Positions 57,087 to 64,000 of a stretch of 64,000 nucleotides of DNA are shown in pieces. Numbering within the stretch: the stretch's first letter is position 1; each line of letters starts with the position of its first letter. Location of the stretch: positions 9,356 to 73,355 of the forward strand of contig JAFSUU010000032.1 of assembly GCA_017445115.1 (NCBI GenBank). The letters are read 5' to 3'. Below the pieces are notes generated by a model. The model did not search any database. It worked only from the letters and a program-made list of their open reading frames with translations, and had not been told where the DNA came from. The DNA is from Clostridia bacterium (GTDB lineage: Bacteria > Bacillota_A > Clostridia > Oscillospirales > CAG-272). The position numbers were made by a program, and so were the translations under genes.

Positions 57087-57938
57087 TCATTGTCCGAATT
57101 CATACTCAAAAGAAGCGGAACCGGTGCAGAATTCAAGCAGCGTTTCACCGTTCACGCTCAGTTTGTACGCGGCGCGGCATGACGCGCTCTCGCGGATGGT
57201 ACGGATCATCGCCCCCGCGGAAGGAGCGGATAACGGATGCGCGGCTTTTTCGATAAGCTTTGCCGAAAAGCGCAGCTTGCCTTGCTTGATCTCGATCTCT
57301 CCGTCTTTGATACAGACCGTCCGCGCCCGTTTATACGTGGCTATCCGGTATTCTTTTCCGTTGATAAATACGAAGCCGATGATCCCGGTAAATCTGAGAA
57401 AGCCGACCGGTATCTCAGCCACAGACAGCATAAGCGAGCCGCCTTCAAAAAAAGTGTGTGTCCACGCATACTCCCGCGGGAAGGAATATCCTCTGTCACC
57501 CTCGATATATCCCGCGCCGCCGTTCATATCATACGTTTTCCCGTTTATCAAGACCGACCCGGAAAGCTCGTGTATCATGCTGTAAACGCTGTGACGGCAT
57601 TCCATAAAAGGTACGAATCTGAAAGGACCCATAATGTCCCCTTTGATCGGTGAAAAGGAGCCGAACCCTATATGTCCGCGCATGGATACTCCGTCTCCTT
57701 CGAGGTCGAGCGTCAACCCTTCTTTTGTGAAAGAGGATCTTCCCAAACCGACTCCGAAGCCGTCTTTGAGGTCGCGGTATTCTTCGGATGAAAACGGGAC
57801 GCAGAACGAAGCCGAATCGGTTATTATCTGCAGCGAAGCGGTGGTCACGCCCGCCGCGCGGTGATACGCGGGAATAAACGCGACCGTTCCGTCTTTACCG
57901 CAGCATTTGAAATATCTCCCGAAAAAATAATTTTTCAA
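57087..57938 (-). CDS. Tocopherol-cyclase-like family protein
   Basis: The 283-residue protein reads as a beta-rich fold with MKNYFFGRYFKCCGKDGTVAFIPAYHRAAG, GDIMGPFRFVPFMECRHSVYSMIHELSG and FPREYAWTHTFFEGGSLMLSVAEIP, the pattern of the tocopherol cyclase-like proteins (TocC) found in many Firmicutes. They share a fold with plant tocopherol cyclases but make no tocopherol; function unknown. No signal peptide. The 150-nt gap to the glycosyltransferase gene has no gene. Confidence 0.78.
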   Translation of the reverse strand: MKNYFFGRYFKCCGKDGTVAFIPAYHRAAGVTTASLQIITDSASFCVPFSSEEYRDLKDGFGVGLGRSSFTKEGLTLDLEGDGVSMRGHIGFGSFSPIKGDIMGPFRFVPFMECRHSVYSMIHELSGSVLINGKTYDMNGGAGYIEGDRGYSFPREYAWTHTFFEGGSLMLSVAEIPVGFLRFTGIIGFVFINGKEYRIATYKRARTVCIKDGEIEIKQGKLRFSAKLIEKAAHPLSAPSAGAMIRTIRESASCRAAYKLSVNGETLLEFCTGSASFEYEFGQ

Positions 57939-57983
57939 AACGTTTTGTCTCCCGCTTTTTAAGCAGATCCCTTACGATCGGAA

Positions 57984-58553
57984 TCATTTGTAATACTTTT
58001 CAACGCCTCCGTAACCGACGATCAGCTTGTTTTCTCTCGTCCTTTTTATGAAGTTTTCAAGCCGCTTTTCAAATTCTTCAGGACGCTTCCTCGCAGCGTT
58101 AATATAAGCTATGCGGATCCTTTTGTACGGCTCCGAAAACGACTGATAGTTCCGCCACGCGGCGGCGTCCTGACGGATCTTTTCAAGGATGTCTTCGGGA
58201 AATACGAACTCGGCGCTTAAAACGTCTTCCACCGAAATTCTGACTTTCGGATGGATCATACCGCACCGGTCGAGATATTTCAGCCGTTCGATATTCGGCT
58301 GCGAATAGGCGCTGCCTTTTCTGCGCGGGGTAAAGCGGCGCAGCTGATGCAGCTCGTCAAGAGTCCCCGCCTGACCGTCGATCCACCCGAAGCAGAGCGC
58401 TTCTTCGACCGCGTCGTTATAGGAAACTCCCGCCTCCCCCGAGCTTGCGGACGGAAAAACGAACCATATTTCTTTTTCAGTCTCAAAATTCTTTGAAAGC
58501 CAGTCCCGCCACTCACCGCGGTCGGCGCAGAATACCGTCTTTTTTTCACTCAT
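57984..58553 (-). CDS. YdeI/OmpD-associated-like (DUF1905/YdhG-type) protein
   Basis: The 189-residue protein contains SKNFETEKEIWFVFPSASSGEAGVSYNDAVEEALCFGWIDGQAGTLDELHQLRRFTPRRKGSAYSQPNIERL, the YdeI/OmdA core, and a C-terminal helical tail with KRPEEFEKRLENFIKRTRENKLI. Function unknown; homologues are common in Firmicutes. Either the ATG at 58553 or a TTG at 58565, with GGGA ahead, could be the start. Confidence 0.85.
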   Translation of the reverse strand: MSEKKTVFCADRGEWRDWLSKNFETEKEIWFVFPSASSGEAGVSYNDAVEEALCFGWIDGQAGTLDELHQLRRFTPRRKGSAYSQPNIERLKYLDRCGMIHPKVRISVEDVLSAEFVFPEDILEKIRQDAAAWRNYQSFSEPYKRIRIAYINAARKRPEEFEKRLENFIKRTRENKLIVGYGGVEKYYK

Positions 58554-58564
58554 AGCAGTAACCA

Positions 58565-58627
58565 ATATATCCCGTTTTACCTTGTTCGTCTTTCTGTATT
58601 ACCTCTGCAAACCGAATTCTGTCAGTT
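58565..58627. repeat. 60-bp palindromic element, degenerate (copy 3)
   Basis: Right half CTCTGCAAACCGAATTCTGTCAG is clear (58603-58625). The left half ATATATCCCGTTTT (58565 onward) aligns to ACAAATCCCGGTTT of copy 4 with gaps, giving about 58 bp in total. It overlaps the start of the YdeI-like gene, so the left half may be coincidence. Confidence 0.55.
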
Positions 58628-58640
58628 TATTTTACAATTT

Positions 58641-59447
58641 TTATTTTCCTATAGCGTCCAGCATTTTAAGAACAATTCTGCTTGAATTGTCTGCCGCGAT
58701 ATCTCCGAAATTTTCATAGCTCTCGTGTGCTTTCCCGTCAGCTTTGTCGGAAAGCGCACGGATCACCACGAAAGGAATTTTGTATTTGATGCAGACAACG
58801 GCTGCAGCCGCCCCTTCCATCTCGCATGCGTAGGCGTTATAGTCGTCCTGCAGCTTTTTCACATATTCACTGTTTGCTATAAACTGATCGCCTGTCGCGA
58901 CCGTTCCCTTGAAGACGTGATCTTCACCTATGACTTCGACCGCTGCATCGTAAGCGAGCTGTACAAGCTGCTCATCGCAATCGTAGTATACGCCCGGCTC
59001 GCCTCCGAATCCGGGATCGCCCGAACGCCATTCAAATCCATCGTTTGAAAGAATGCCGTAATCGTGCTCGACAAGGCGGGAGGCAATGACTTCGTCGAGC
59101 ACCTGCGGTTCATCCGCGACGCCTCCGGCAATGCCCGTGAATATAACTTTTGAAATTGGATATGTATTCAGCATATCAGTGACGCCGGATGCAGCGCGTA
59201 TCTTTCCGATACCGGAGTGTGTGATAACGACCGGTTGACCGCGCAGACTGCCGACGTGATATTCTACATCTGCCACGGTATCCACGCGGTCGATCACCGC
59301 TTCCCCCAGCAAAAGGTCGATCTCGTTATCCATAGCTGAAATGATACCGATATATTCCGTCGGTTCTTTGGATTTTGTCGCACATCCGCAAAAAAGTGTC
59401 GAAAACGCTAAACATACCAAAAACAGTGCAGTCAGTCTTTTTTTCAT
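58641..59447 (-). CDS. Lipoprotein 5'-methylthioadenosine/S-adenosylhomocysteine nucleosidase-like protein
   Basis: The 268-residue protein has a lipoprotein signal (MKKRLTALFLVCLAFSTLFCGC, Cys at about 22) followed by a complete MTAN domain: IGIISAMDNEIDLLLGEAV, VVITHSGIGKIRAASGVTDML, VIFTGIAGGVADE, CEMEGAAAAVVCIKYKIPFVVIRALSDKADG. These hold the purine-nucleosidase catalytic Glu and the late Asp. MTAN enzymes are normally cytosolic, so an anchored, extracytoplasmic form is unusual. Flanked by two 60-bp element copies. Confidence 0.87.
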   Translation of the reverse strand: MKKRLTALFLVCLAFSTLFCGCATKSKEPTEYIGIISAMDNEIDLLLGEAVIDRVDTVADVEYHVGSLRGQPVVITHSGIGKIRAASGVTDMLNTYPISKVIFTGIAGGVADEPQVLDEVIASRLVEHDYGILSNDGFEWRSGDPGFGGEPGVYYDCDEQLVQLAYDAAVEVIGEDHVFKGTVATGDQFIANSEYVKKLQDDYNAYACEMEGAAAAVVCIKYKIPFVVIRALSDKADGKAHESYENFGDIAADNSSRIVLKMLDAIGK

Positions 59448-59513
59448 TCGTTTTTTCCTCTTAATTGATTTGTTGCTATATACGTATTCTCTGTGTTACG
59501 GAAGGCCGACCTC

Positions 59514-59573
59514 ACAAATCCCGGTTTGTCGGGACGATTCTTTCGTTGGTTTTCCTTTGAAGCCGGGATTTGT
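59514..59573. repeat. 60-bp palindromic element, complete (copy 4)
   Basis: Perfect 11-bp ends ACAAATCCCGG (59514-59524) and CCGGGATTTGT (59563-59573), with inner GTCGGGA, a central GGTTTTC and outer flanks CTC / CGATCTC. It fills most of the gap between the MBL-rubredoxin and nucleosidase genes. Confidence 0.85.
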
Positions 59574-59592
59574 CGATCTCTTGCAGAGAGGA

Positions 59593-60543
59593 TCAAGCTT
59601 TGTTGAACTTCTCCTTCGGCTGTTTGCACCTCGGGCAGCGCCAGTCGTCCGGCAGGTCTTCAAAAGCAACACCGTCGTGCTCGGCGGGATCGTAAACGTA
59701 GCCGCAGATCGAGCAGACATATTTTCCGCTTGCCTCCACGGCGCTGAAATCGACCTCTGCAAGCACCGTCGGAACGGGATGATCGAGATCCATCACGCGC
59801 TTCGCTTCGAGATTCTCATATCCCTGCGGCGTGTGCGTTCCGCAGTAAACCGTCGGATGATTGCGAACGAAATCACGGACGCGGTCAAGCGTCTCGCGCG
59901 CCGCGGGAAGATCTTCAAACACGACCGAAAGCTTGTTCTCATACAGAGCCTCGTCCATGTAGGTGATATCCCCGTGGAGCATATAGAACAATCCGTCGTC
60001 CTCGACAATCACGATACTGTTTCCGTTGGTGTGACCTTTGGCTTTGATGAAATAAACCCCGTCCGCGATTTTCTGACTGTCCGGGAAATTGTAATACGCG
60101 CCGTCCGTGTATTCAACAGGCACGATATTATCAAGTCCCTGAAGTTCGGCGGCGGATACTTCTTCCGCGCCGACGTAGATCTTTGCGTTCGGGAAGGACC
60201 TGAGCTCTCCCGAGTGGTCGGCGTGCTTATGCGTCAAAAGGATCTTTGTGACCTGCTCCGGCTTATACCCGAGCGCGGCGAACGCTTCCATATAACTGCA
60301 AATATCTTTGCCGGTAAAGATGGGGCTGTTTTCGTCCGGTACTTCCTCCGGCGTTCCGGCGGGAAGTCCCGTGTCGACGAGGATCACCTCGTCGCCGGTG
60401 TCTATCAAATAATTCTGCAGACTGCCGCGATAGCGTATGTTCTTGTCGAACTTATCAACGCCTTCCTCGCCGCCGAAGATAAACGGCTGGGTGTAGAAGC
60501 CGTCTTTTCTGAATTTTACCGCTTTGATGACCATTTTCGGCAT
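59593..60543 (-). CDS. MBL-fold hydrolase fused to rubredoxin
   Basis: The 316-residue protein has a metallo-beta-lactamase core ([24 protein letters not shown] with HxHxDH at 105-110, [37 protein letters not shown]). A rubredoxin follows at the C-terminus ([12 protein letters not shown] and [16 protein letters not shown]) with four Cys iron ligands. This fusion order suggests a redox-linked MBL enzyme, related to NO/O2 flavodiiron or quorum-quenching-type proteins, but without a flavodoxin domain. A small winged-HTH gene lies 14 nt upstream. Confidence 0.9.
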   Translation of the reverse strand: MPKMVIKAVKFRKDGFYTQPFIFGGEEGVDKFDKNIRYRGSLQNYLIDTGDEVILVDTGLPAGTPEEVPDENSPIFTGKDICSYMEAFAALGYKPEQVTKILLTHKHADHSGELRSFPNAKIYVGAEEVSAAELQGLDNIVPVEYTDGAYYNFPDSQKIADGVYFIKAKGHTNGNSIVIVEDDGLFYMLHGDITYMDEALYENKLSVVFEDLPAARETLDRVRDFVRNHPTVYCGTHTPQGYENLEAKRVMDLDHPVPTVLAEVDFSAVEASGKYVCSICGYVYDPAEHDGVAFEDLPDDWRCPRCKQPKEKFNKA

Positions 60544-60557
60544 CCTCCTCTTTCAGA

Positions 60558-60740
60558 TCACTTTTCCGCCGGCTCCCATTTGCATCTGACGGGAGATACG
60601 ATGGAGCCTTCTTTTTTCATTTCGGCGAACGCCTTGTCCACGACCTTGCGATCGAGCCCTGTCAGTTCGGCGACTTTCCCCGCGTTCAGCGGTTCTCCGG
60701 CTTTTTTCATTGCCTCAAGAATGATTGCTTTCTCGTTCAT
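60558..60740 (-). CDS. Small winged-helix-like protein
   Basis: The 60-residue protein MNEKAIILEAMKKAGEPLNAGKVAELTGLDRKVVDKAFAEMKKEGSIVSPVRCKWEPAEK is essentially one winged-HTH domain. It sits directly upstream of the MBL-rubredoxin gene and is likely its regulator or an accessory. Homologues occur next to similar hydrolases in anaerobes. Confidence 0.75.
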   Translation of the reverse strand: MNEKAIILEAMKKAGEPLNAGKVAELTGLDRKVVDKAFAEMKKEGSIVSPVRCKWEPAEK

Positions 60741-60791
60741 TTTTGTTTCCTCCTGATAAAGAATTTGATATTATTGATATGCTTATTCAAA

Positions 60792-61925
60792 TCAATCCGT
60801 AACGTCAACGTCGGGAATGATCATAAGTTCATAGTCCGGATACATTGCTCCGATCTCGGAATACAGCGTCTGCATCGCTTCTTTTCTTTCAATATCGAAA
60901 CTGACGACGACGTCGAAACGGATCGTCTTTTTTTCTGTGTCGGCGTAAAAACCGTGCATCTGCAAAGCCCAGTCGTGCGAGAGAACCGCTTTCTGAACGG
61001 CGTTTCGCATTTGCGCCGCCTCATCGTCCGAAGTGTTGAAAGAATAGACGCCGATACCCGTCAGGATAATTCCTGTCTTGTGAAAGACGTCGACCTGTAT
61101 TTTGCGGGTGATCCGGTCTACGTCGTCAACACTGAGAGAATCGGGAAGTTCGATATGCACCGAGCCGTAGTTCTTGTTCGGGCCGTAGTTGAAAAGCGTG
61201 ACGTCGTACGCGCCGAGCACTTCCTCTTCCGCGCAGATGATCTCTTTCAGTTCTTTGGTCGTTTCCGCGTCCTCGCGTTTTCCGATTATATCGTTCAGCG
61301 TTTCGATCATCATTTCGATACCGGCTTTTATGATGAATCCGGCGATGATAACGCCGACGTACGCTTCAAGCGATACGCCCCAGATCAAATATATGATTGC
61401 CGAGGCAAGCACCGATGAGGACAGGATCGCGTCAAAGAGCGCGTCGGATCCGGAGGCGGCAAGCGCGCCGGAGTTGACCTTTTTGCCCTGCTTTTTTACG
61501 TACGTCCCGAGTATCAGTTTCACGACGATCGCCACGGAAATAATGATGATCGAAACGGCGCTGTAATCGGCGGCTTCCGGCGTGATGATCTTCTTGATCG
61601 ACTCCACAAGCGACGTGATGCCGGCGTAAAGCACGAGCGCGGCGACGATCATGGAGCTTAAGTATTCGATCCTGCCGTAACCGAGCGGATGCTTTTTGTC
61701 CGGCTGCTTCGCGCCGAGCTTTGCGCCGATGATCGTAACGACCGACGACAGCGCGTCGGACAGGTTGTTGACCGCGTCGAGGATAACGGCGATGGAGTTC
61801 GAAACAAGTCCGACAAACGCTTTGAACCCGACCAGAAACAGGTTCGTCACGATGCCGATAATACTTGTTTTTACTATCGTTTTTTCTCTTTTTACGCTTA
61901 ATTCTTCAATGTTATTGTTTGACAT
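60792..61925 (-). CDS. Cation diffusion facilitator family efflux protein
   Basis: The 377-residue protein has six membrane helices with the metal-site repeats VILDAVNNLSDALSSVVTII (N/D-x3-D) and GSDALFDAILSSSVLASAIIYLIWG. A C-terminal ferredoxin-like metal domain follows (DVTLFNYGPNKNYGSVHIELPDSLSVDDV). This family exports Zn2+, Mn2+ or Fe2+ by proton exchange. The first helix and its repeat look intact; specificity is uncertain but location near iron and redox genes suggests metal detoxification. GGAGG precedes the ATG. Confidence 0.92.
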   Translation of the reverse strand: MSNNNIEELSVKREKTIVKTSIIGIVTNLFLVGFKAFVGLVSNSIAVILDAVNNLSDALSSVVTIIGAKLGAKQPDKKHPLGYGRIEYLSSMIVAALVLYAGITSLVESIKKIITPEAADYSAVSIIIISVAIVVKLILGTYVKKQGKKVNSGALAASGSDALFDAILSSSVLASAIIYLIWGVSLEAYVGVIIAGFIIKAGIEMMIETLNDIIGKREDAETTKELKEIICAEEEVLGAYDVTLFNYGPNKNYGSVHIELPDSLSVDDVDRITRKIQVDVFHKTGIILTGIGVYSFNTSDDEAAQMRNAVQKAVLSHDWALQMHGFYADTEKKTIRFDVVVSFDIERKEAMQTLYSEIGAMYPDYELMIIPDVDVTD

Positions 61926-61967
61926 CCTGACCTCCTTAAACGATCGTATTCAGTTCTTCTTTAATAA

Positions 61968-62513
61968 TTATCCGATCGCTTTTTCGACCGCCGCGCGCAC
62001 GTCCTTCATATCCGCGGTCGGTTCGAAGCGCGCGATCACTTTGCCTTCGCGGTCAACGAGGAACTTCGTGAAATTCCATCCTATATACGTCTTATCGCCG
62101 AATTTTTTGTTGTTCATTTTCGCAAACCTGTTCAGCATCGCGTTCTTTACGCCTTTCCCGAATCCCTCAAAAGGCTTTTCGGAGGCGAGATATGCAAACA
62201 GCGGATCAGCGTTGTCGCCGTTTACGTCGATTTTTGCAAACTGCGGGAATTCCGTTCCGAATTTCAGCGTGCAGAATTCGTGGATCTCGTCGTCGCTGCC
62301 CGGCGCTTGTCCCGCAAACTGATTGGACGGGAAATCGAGGATCTCAAAGCCCCGGTCTCTCAGATCCTTATACATCGCCTCCAGCGGTTCGTAATGCGGC
62401 GTGAAACCGCATCCTGTCGCCGTGTTGACTATCAGCAGAACTTTTCCCTTGTATTCCGAAAGGCTGACGTCGGATCCTTTTCTGTCTTTTACGGTAAAAT
62501 CATATACTGTCAT
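61968..62513 (-). CDS. Glutathione peroxidase family protein
   Basis: The 181-residue thioredoxin-fold peroxidase starts MTVYDFTVKDRKGSDVSLSEYKGKVLLIVNTATGCGFTPHYEPLEAMYKDLRDRGFEILDFPSNQFAGQAPGSDDEIHEFCTL, with the active-site Cys in TGCGFT and Gln/Trp-region residues. It is a cysteine (not selenocysteine) enzyme and reduces hydroperoxides, probably with thioredoxin-type donors. It is 19 nt downstream of an OhrR-like regulator. Confidence 0.92.
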   Translation of the reverse strand: MTVYDFTVKDRKGSDVSLSEYKGKVLLIVNTATGCGFTPHYEPLEAMYKDLRDRGFEILDFPSNQFAGQAPGSDDEIHEFCTLKFGTEFPQFAKIDVNGDNADPLFAYLASEKPFEGFGKGVKNAMLNRFAKMNNKKFGDKTYIGWNFTKFLVDREGKVIARFEPTADMKDVRAAVEKAIG

Positions 62514-62532
62514 TTTTCATTTCCCCCTGCGA

Positions 62533-62982
62533 TCATTTAGTATCTTTATTTCTTTCCTGATCGAGCATCTTATAAAGGATCCGGTACAGGTCAGCTGCTT
62601 CGTCAGGCGTAAGATCGAATTCTTTTGCGATAGACTCCGGCACGAAAAGCGCCTTGTCCTGAAGTTTTTTGCCGGACGGCGTCAGCGTAATGACGATGTT
62701 TCTCTCGTCCTCGCCGTCCTTGTCTTTTTTTACATATCCTTTGCTTTCAAGCTTCTGCAAAAGCGGGGCTACCGTGTTCGATTTTAAGCAGAGAGCCTCG
62801 CATAAAAACTTCTCGTTAACCTGCTTTTCCTCCCAAAGCACCATCATAACGATATACTGTGTATATGTTAAATCGAGATCATCGAGAAGCGGCTTATATT
62901 TACGCGTTATCATATTGGAAACCGCGTAAAGCGGAAAGCAAAGCTGATTTTTCAGTCTTAAAGCGGAGTATTTATCTTCCAT
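62533..62982 (-). CDS. ohrR: OhrR-type organic-hydroperoxide sensor (MarR family)
   Basis: The 149-residue regulator begins MEDKYSALRLKNQLCFPLYAVSNMI, with the sensing Cys15 in the same place and context (LxNQLCFxLYA) as OhrR of Bacillus. The winged HTH is in DLDLTYTQYIVMMVLWEEKQVNEKFLCEALCLKSNTVAPLLQKLESKGYVKKDKDGEDERNIVI. The start at 62982 fits the family N-terminus; the frame continues 9 codons upstream. Its promoter carries a perfect operator (see 63027-63055), and the target next door is a glutathione peroxidase rather than Ohr. Confidence 0.92.
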   Translation of the reverse strand: MEDKYSALRLKNQLCFPLYAVSNMITRKYKPLLDDLDLTYTQYIVMMVLWEEKQVNEKFLCEALCLKSNTVAPLLQKLESKGYVKKDKDGEDERNIVITLTPSGKKLQDKALFVPESIAKEFDLTPDEAADLYRILYKMLDQERNKDTK

Positions 62983-63003
62983 AATAATCACCTCGAATTT
63001 ATA

Positions 63004-63055
63004 TCGCACGCGACTTAACTGATCATATTATATCGCATGCGATACGATTTGTCAA
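63004..63055 (-). promoter_or_regulatory. ohrR-gpx promoter with palindromic operators
   Basis: Minus strand TTGACA (63050-63055), 17-nt spacer, TATAAT (63027-63032), a consensus promoter. The spacer contains the perfect palindrome TATCGCATGCGATA (63031-63044), and a second TCGC-NN-GCGA site lies at 63004-63013, just below the -10. Confidence 0.88.
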
Positions 63056-63148
63056 GGGGGGTACAGCGAAATTATTGTTAAGTATATAGAAAAGCCGGCG
63101 GTCAAGCGCCGGCTTATTCCACTCAATGTCTTATTTGTTATCTATTGT

Positions 63149-63208
63149 ATAAATCACGGTTTGTCGGGATCATTGTGTTCCGGTTTTCGTCTGCAAACCG
63201 GAATTTAT
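63149..63208. repeat. 60-bp palindromic element, complete (copy 5)
   Basis: ATAAATCACGGTTTG (63149-63163) and CTGCAAACCGGAATTTAT (63191-63208) form imperfect inverted ends with inner GTCGGGAT and GGTTTTCG, the same length as the element at 59514-59573. It lies in the 300-nt gap between ohrR and a GNAT gene, otherwise without genes. Confidence 0.8.
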
Positions 63209-63309
63209 AAGTTTCAGATTTTTCGAATGTAGCTTGAACATATCTTATCCGTATGAATCGTATCGAAGTAAGCTGTAACTGCGTCAATTTGTTAAAATCT
63301 GACCGCTCC

Positions 63310-63765
63310 TTATTCATCCGCTTTCTTCTTTGAATAATATACCAAGCCGCTGTCCCGTTTAATTTCCGTATATCCCAGTTTTGTATAAAAAGAATTAGTT
63401 CTTATATTCCAGTCGGGTGTGTCCAGGGCAAACTCTTTTACTCCGTGAAACATTGATTCTATTTCTTGCATCATAAAAGATCCGTAGCCCTTACGGAAAT
63501 GTTCCGGCGCAACAAAGATCCTGCCGATGTTCAGCGTATCTCCTTGCAAAAACAGGATCGCTCCGCCGACGATCAAGCCTTCGTCCGTCAATTTATACAG
63601 GTGACCTTGTCTTGCCATTTCCGTATAAAATGAATCCGACATATACCCGGGAGGACCTCCTGCCGACGGCCCGCCCATGAAAATATCGCTGTCAAATGCG
63701 CGCTTTGAAATTCCGTTCAGAGTCAATGCATCTGACGTACCCGCCTTTACTAACTGTAAACTCAT
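63310..63765 (-). CDS. GNAT-family acetyltransferase
   Basis: The 151-residue protein has the GNAT acetyl-CoA motif IFVAPEHFRKGYGSFMMQEIESMFHGVKEFALDTPDWNIRTNSFYTKLGYTEIKRD. N-terminal part: LQLVKAGTSDALTLNGISKRAFDSDIFMGGPSAGG. Substrate unknown. The start at 63765 follows GGAG; it overlaps the upstream GNAT gene by 4 nt (ATGA). Confidence 0.88.
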   Translation of the reverse strand: MSLQLVKAGTSDALTLNGISKRAFDSDIFMGGPSAGGPPGYMSDSFYTEMARQGHLYKLTDEGLIVGGAILFLQGDTLNIGRIFVAPEHFRKGYGSFMMQEIESMFHGVKEFALDTPDWNIRTNSFYTKLGYTEIKRDSGLVYYSKKKADE

Positions 63766-64000
63766 AATCTGCACTCCATTTGAATATCAAAAGGCTCATC
63801 TTCTACACAGGAAGGTATCGGATGTTCACTCAGTTTGAAGCCCATTGCCTTGTAAAAATCAATGGTTTCCTCGGCAGAACAGCAGGATGCGTACAGGGCA
63901 GAAGCCCCACGGCCTCTTGCATAATCAGCGACAGTTTCAACCAGCCGTCGTCCGATTCCGCACCGTCTGAATTCGCGGGAAACATGAAAACTGTCAATGA
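63762..64000 (-). CDS. GNAT-family acetyltransferase, C-terminal part (cut by window edge)
   Basis: The last 79 codons are visible (partial at the 5' end): FHVSREFRRCGIGRRLVETVADYARGRGASALYASCCSAEETIDFYKAMGFKLSEHPI. The CGIGRRL acetyl-CoA loop and DFYKAMGF beta-bulge motif identify the family. Its stop overlaps the next GNAT gene, so the two are co-transcribed tandem acetyltransferases. They are not close copies. Confidence 0.85.
   Translation of the reverse strand, partial: IDSFHVSREFRRCGIGRRLVETVADYARGRGASALYASCCSAEETIDFYKAMGFKLSEHPIPSCVEDEPFDIQMECRL

Noticed and set aside
53753..63208. Classical integron cassette array
   Set aside because: The 60-bp elements lack the GTTRRRY/RYYYAAC core and no integron integrase is encoded. 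The cassette idea is kept only as a hypothesis for a different element.
1..64000. tRNA, rRNA or other classic structural RNA genes
   Set aside because: I looked for T-loop (GGTTCRA) contexts and long conserved rRNA blocks on both strands and saw none that fold as tRNAs.

Overview
The window looks like a chromosome segment from a Gram-positive, probably anaerobic member of the Clostridia (Bacillota), possibly an Oscillospirales-like gut lineage. The evidence is the sepF/yggS/HlyD-like neighbourhood, strong AGGAGG-type ribosome binding sites, two FeoAB iron(II) systems, rubredoxin use, PadR/DUF1700/DUF4097 genes, DUF523 and DUF3795 proteins, and a fairly GC-rich codon style (GCG, GTC, CTC, CGC) broken by a few AT-rich genes. 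No rRNA, tRNA, phage, transposase, integrase or CRISPR array was seen.

Layout. 1-6.0 kb (minus): sepF (cut by the window edge), yggS, a HlyD-like adaptor and an SbcC/SbcD-like nuclease pair. 6.2-8.5 kb (plus): rbfA-nrnA-truB. 8.5-15.2 kb (plus): a DMT exporter, a small ribbon-helix-helix-like protein, an MBOAT/DHHW pair for surface polymer O-acylation, a lipoprotein and a divergent GyrB/ParE-like topoisomerase subunit without a GyrA partner. 15.4-18.2 kb (minus): CCA-adding enzyme, an unknown protein, a PPP-type phosphatase. 18.4-25.7 kb (plus): an E2-acyltransferase-like protein, an HTH protein, ruvX, a first feoA/feoB pair, lplA and two methyltransferases. 25.7-28.2 kb (minus): YwaF-like protein, tcdA, histidine phosphatase. 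28.35-31.1 kb (plus): a sugar operon of epimerase, PfkB kinase and class II aldolase. 31.3-43.2 kb: housekeeping and small-domain genes including an M29 aminopeptidase, rnhA, glyA and mnmA. 43.2-47.9 kb: an AT-rich ankyrin-like gene, a repeat-rich gap and a PadR-DUF1700-DUF4097 operon.

48.0-52.7 kb is a compact iron(II) island: a divergent dtxR-family regulator, two feoA genes, a large feoB and a Cys-rich FeoB-associated peptide. Near-consensus promoters carry inverted-repeat operators of the form TTAGC-N4-GCTAA, one placed exactly in the -35/-10 spacer of the feo operon and another just downstream of the dtxR -10. An odd ABC ATPase that looks like a fusion of two subfamilies, with a mutated Q-loop, sits at the downstream end.

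52.9-64 kb is an all-minus accessory stretch: glycolipid-type acyltransferase and glycosyltransferase, a tocopherol-cyclase-like protein, a lipoprotein nucleosidase, an MBL-rubredoxin fusion, a cation efflux protein, a glutathione peroxidase with an OhrR regulator, and two GNAT acetyltransferases. Between these genes lies a 60-bp palindromic element (two complete copies, three partial or degenerate copies), arranged so that two single genes are bracketed in a cassette-like way. This is the most unusual structure in the window. Other dispersed repeats include clusters of tiny hairpins joined by GATATG/GTGATG-type spacers and a 36-bp inverted repeat found three times.
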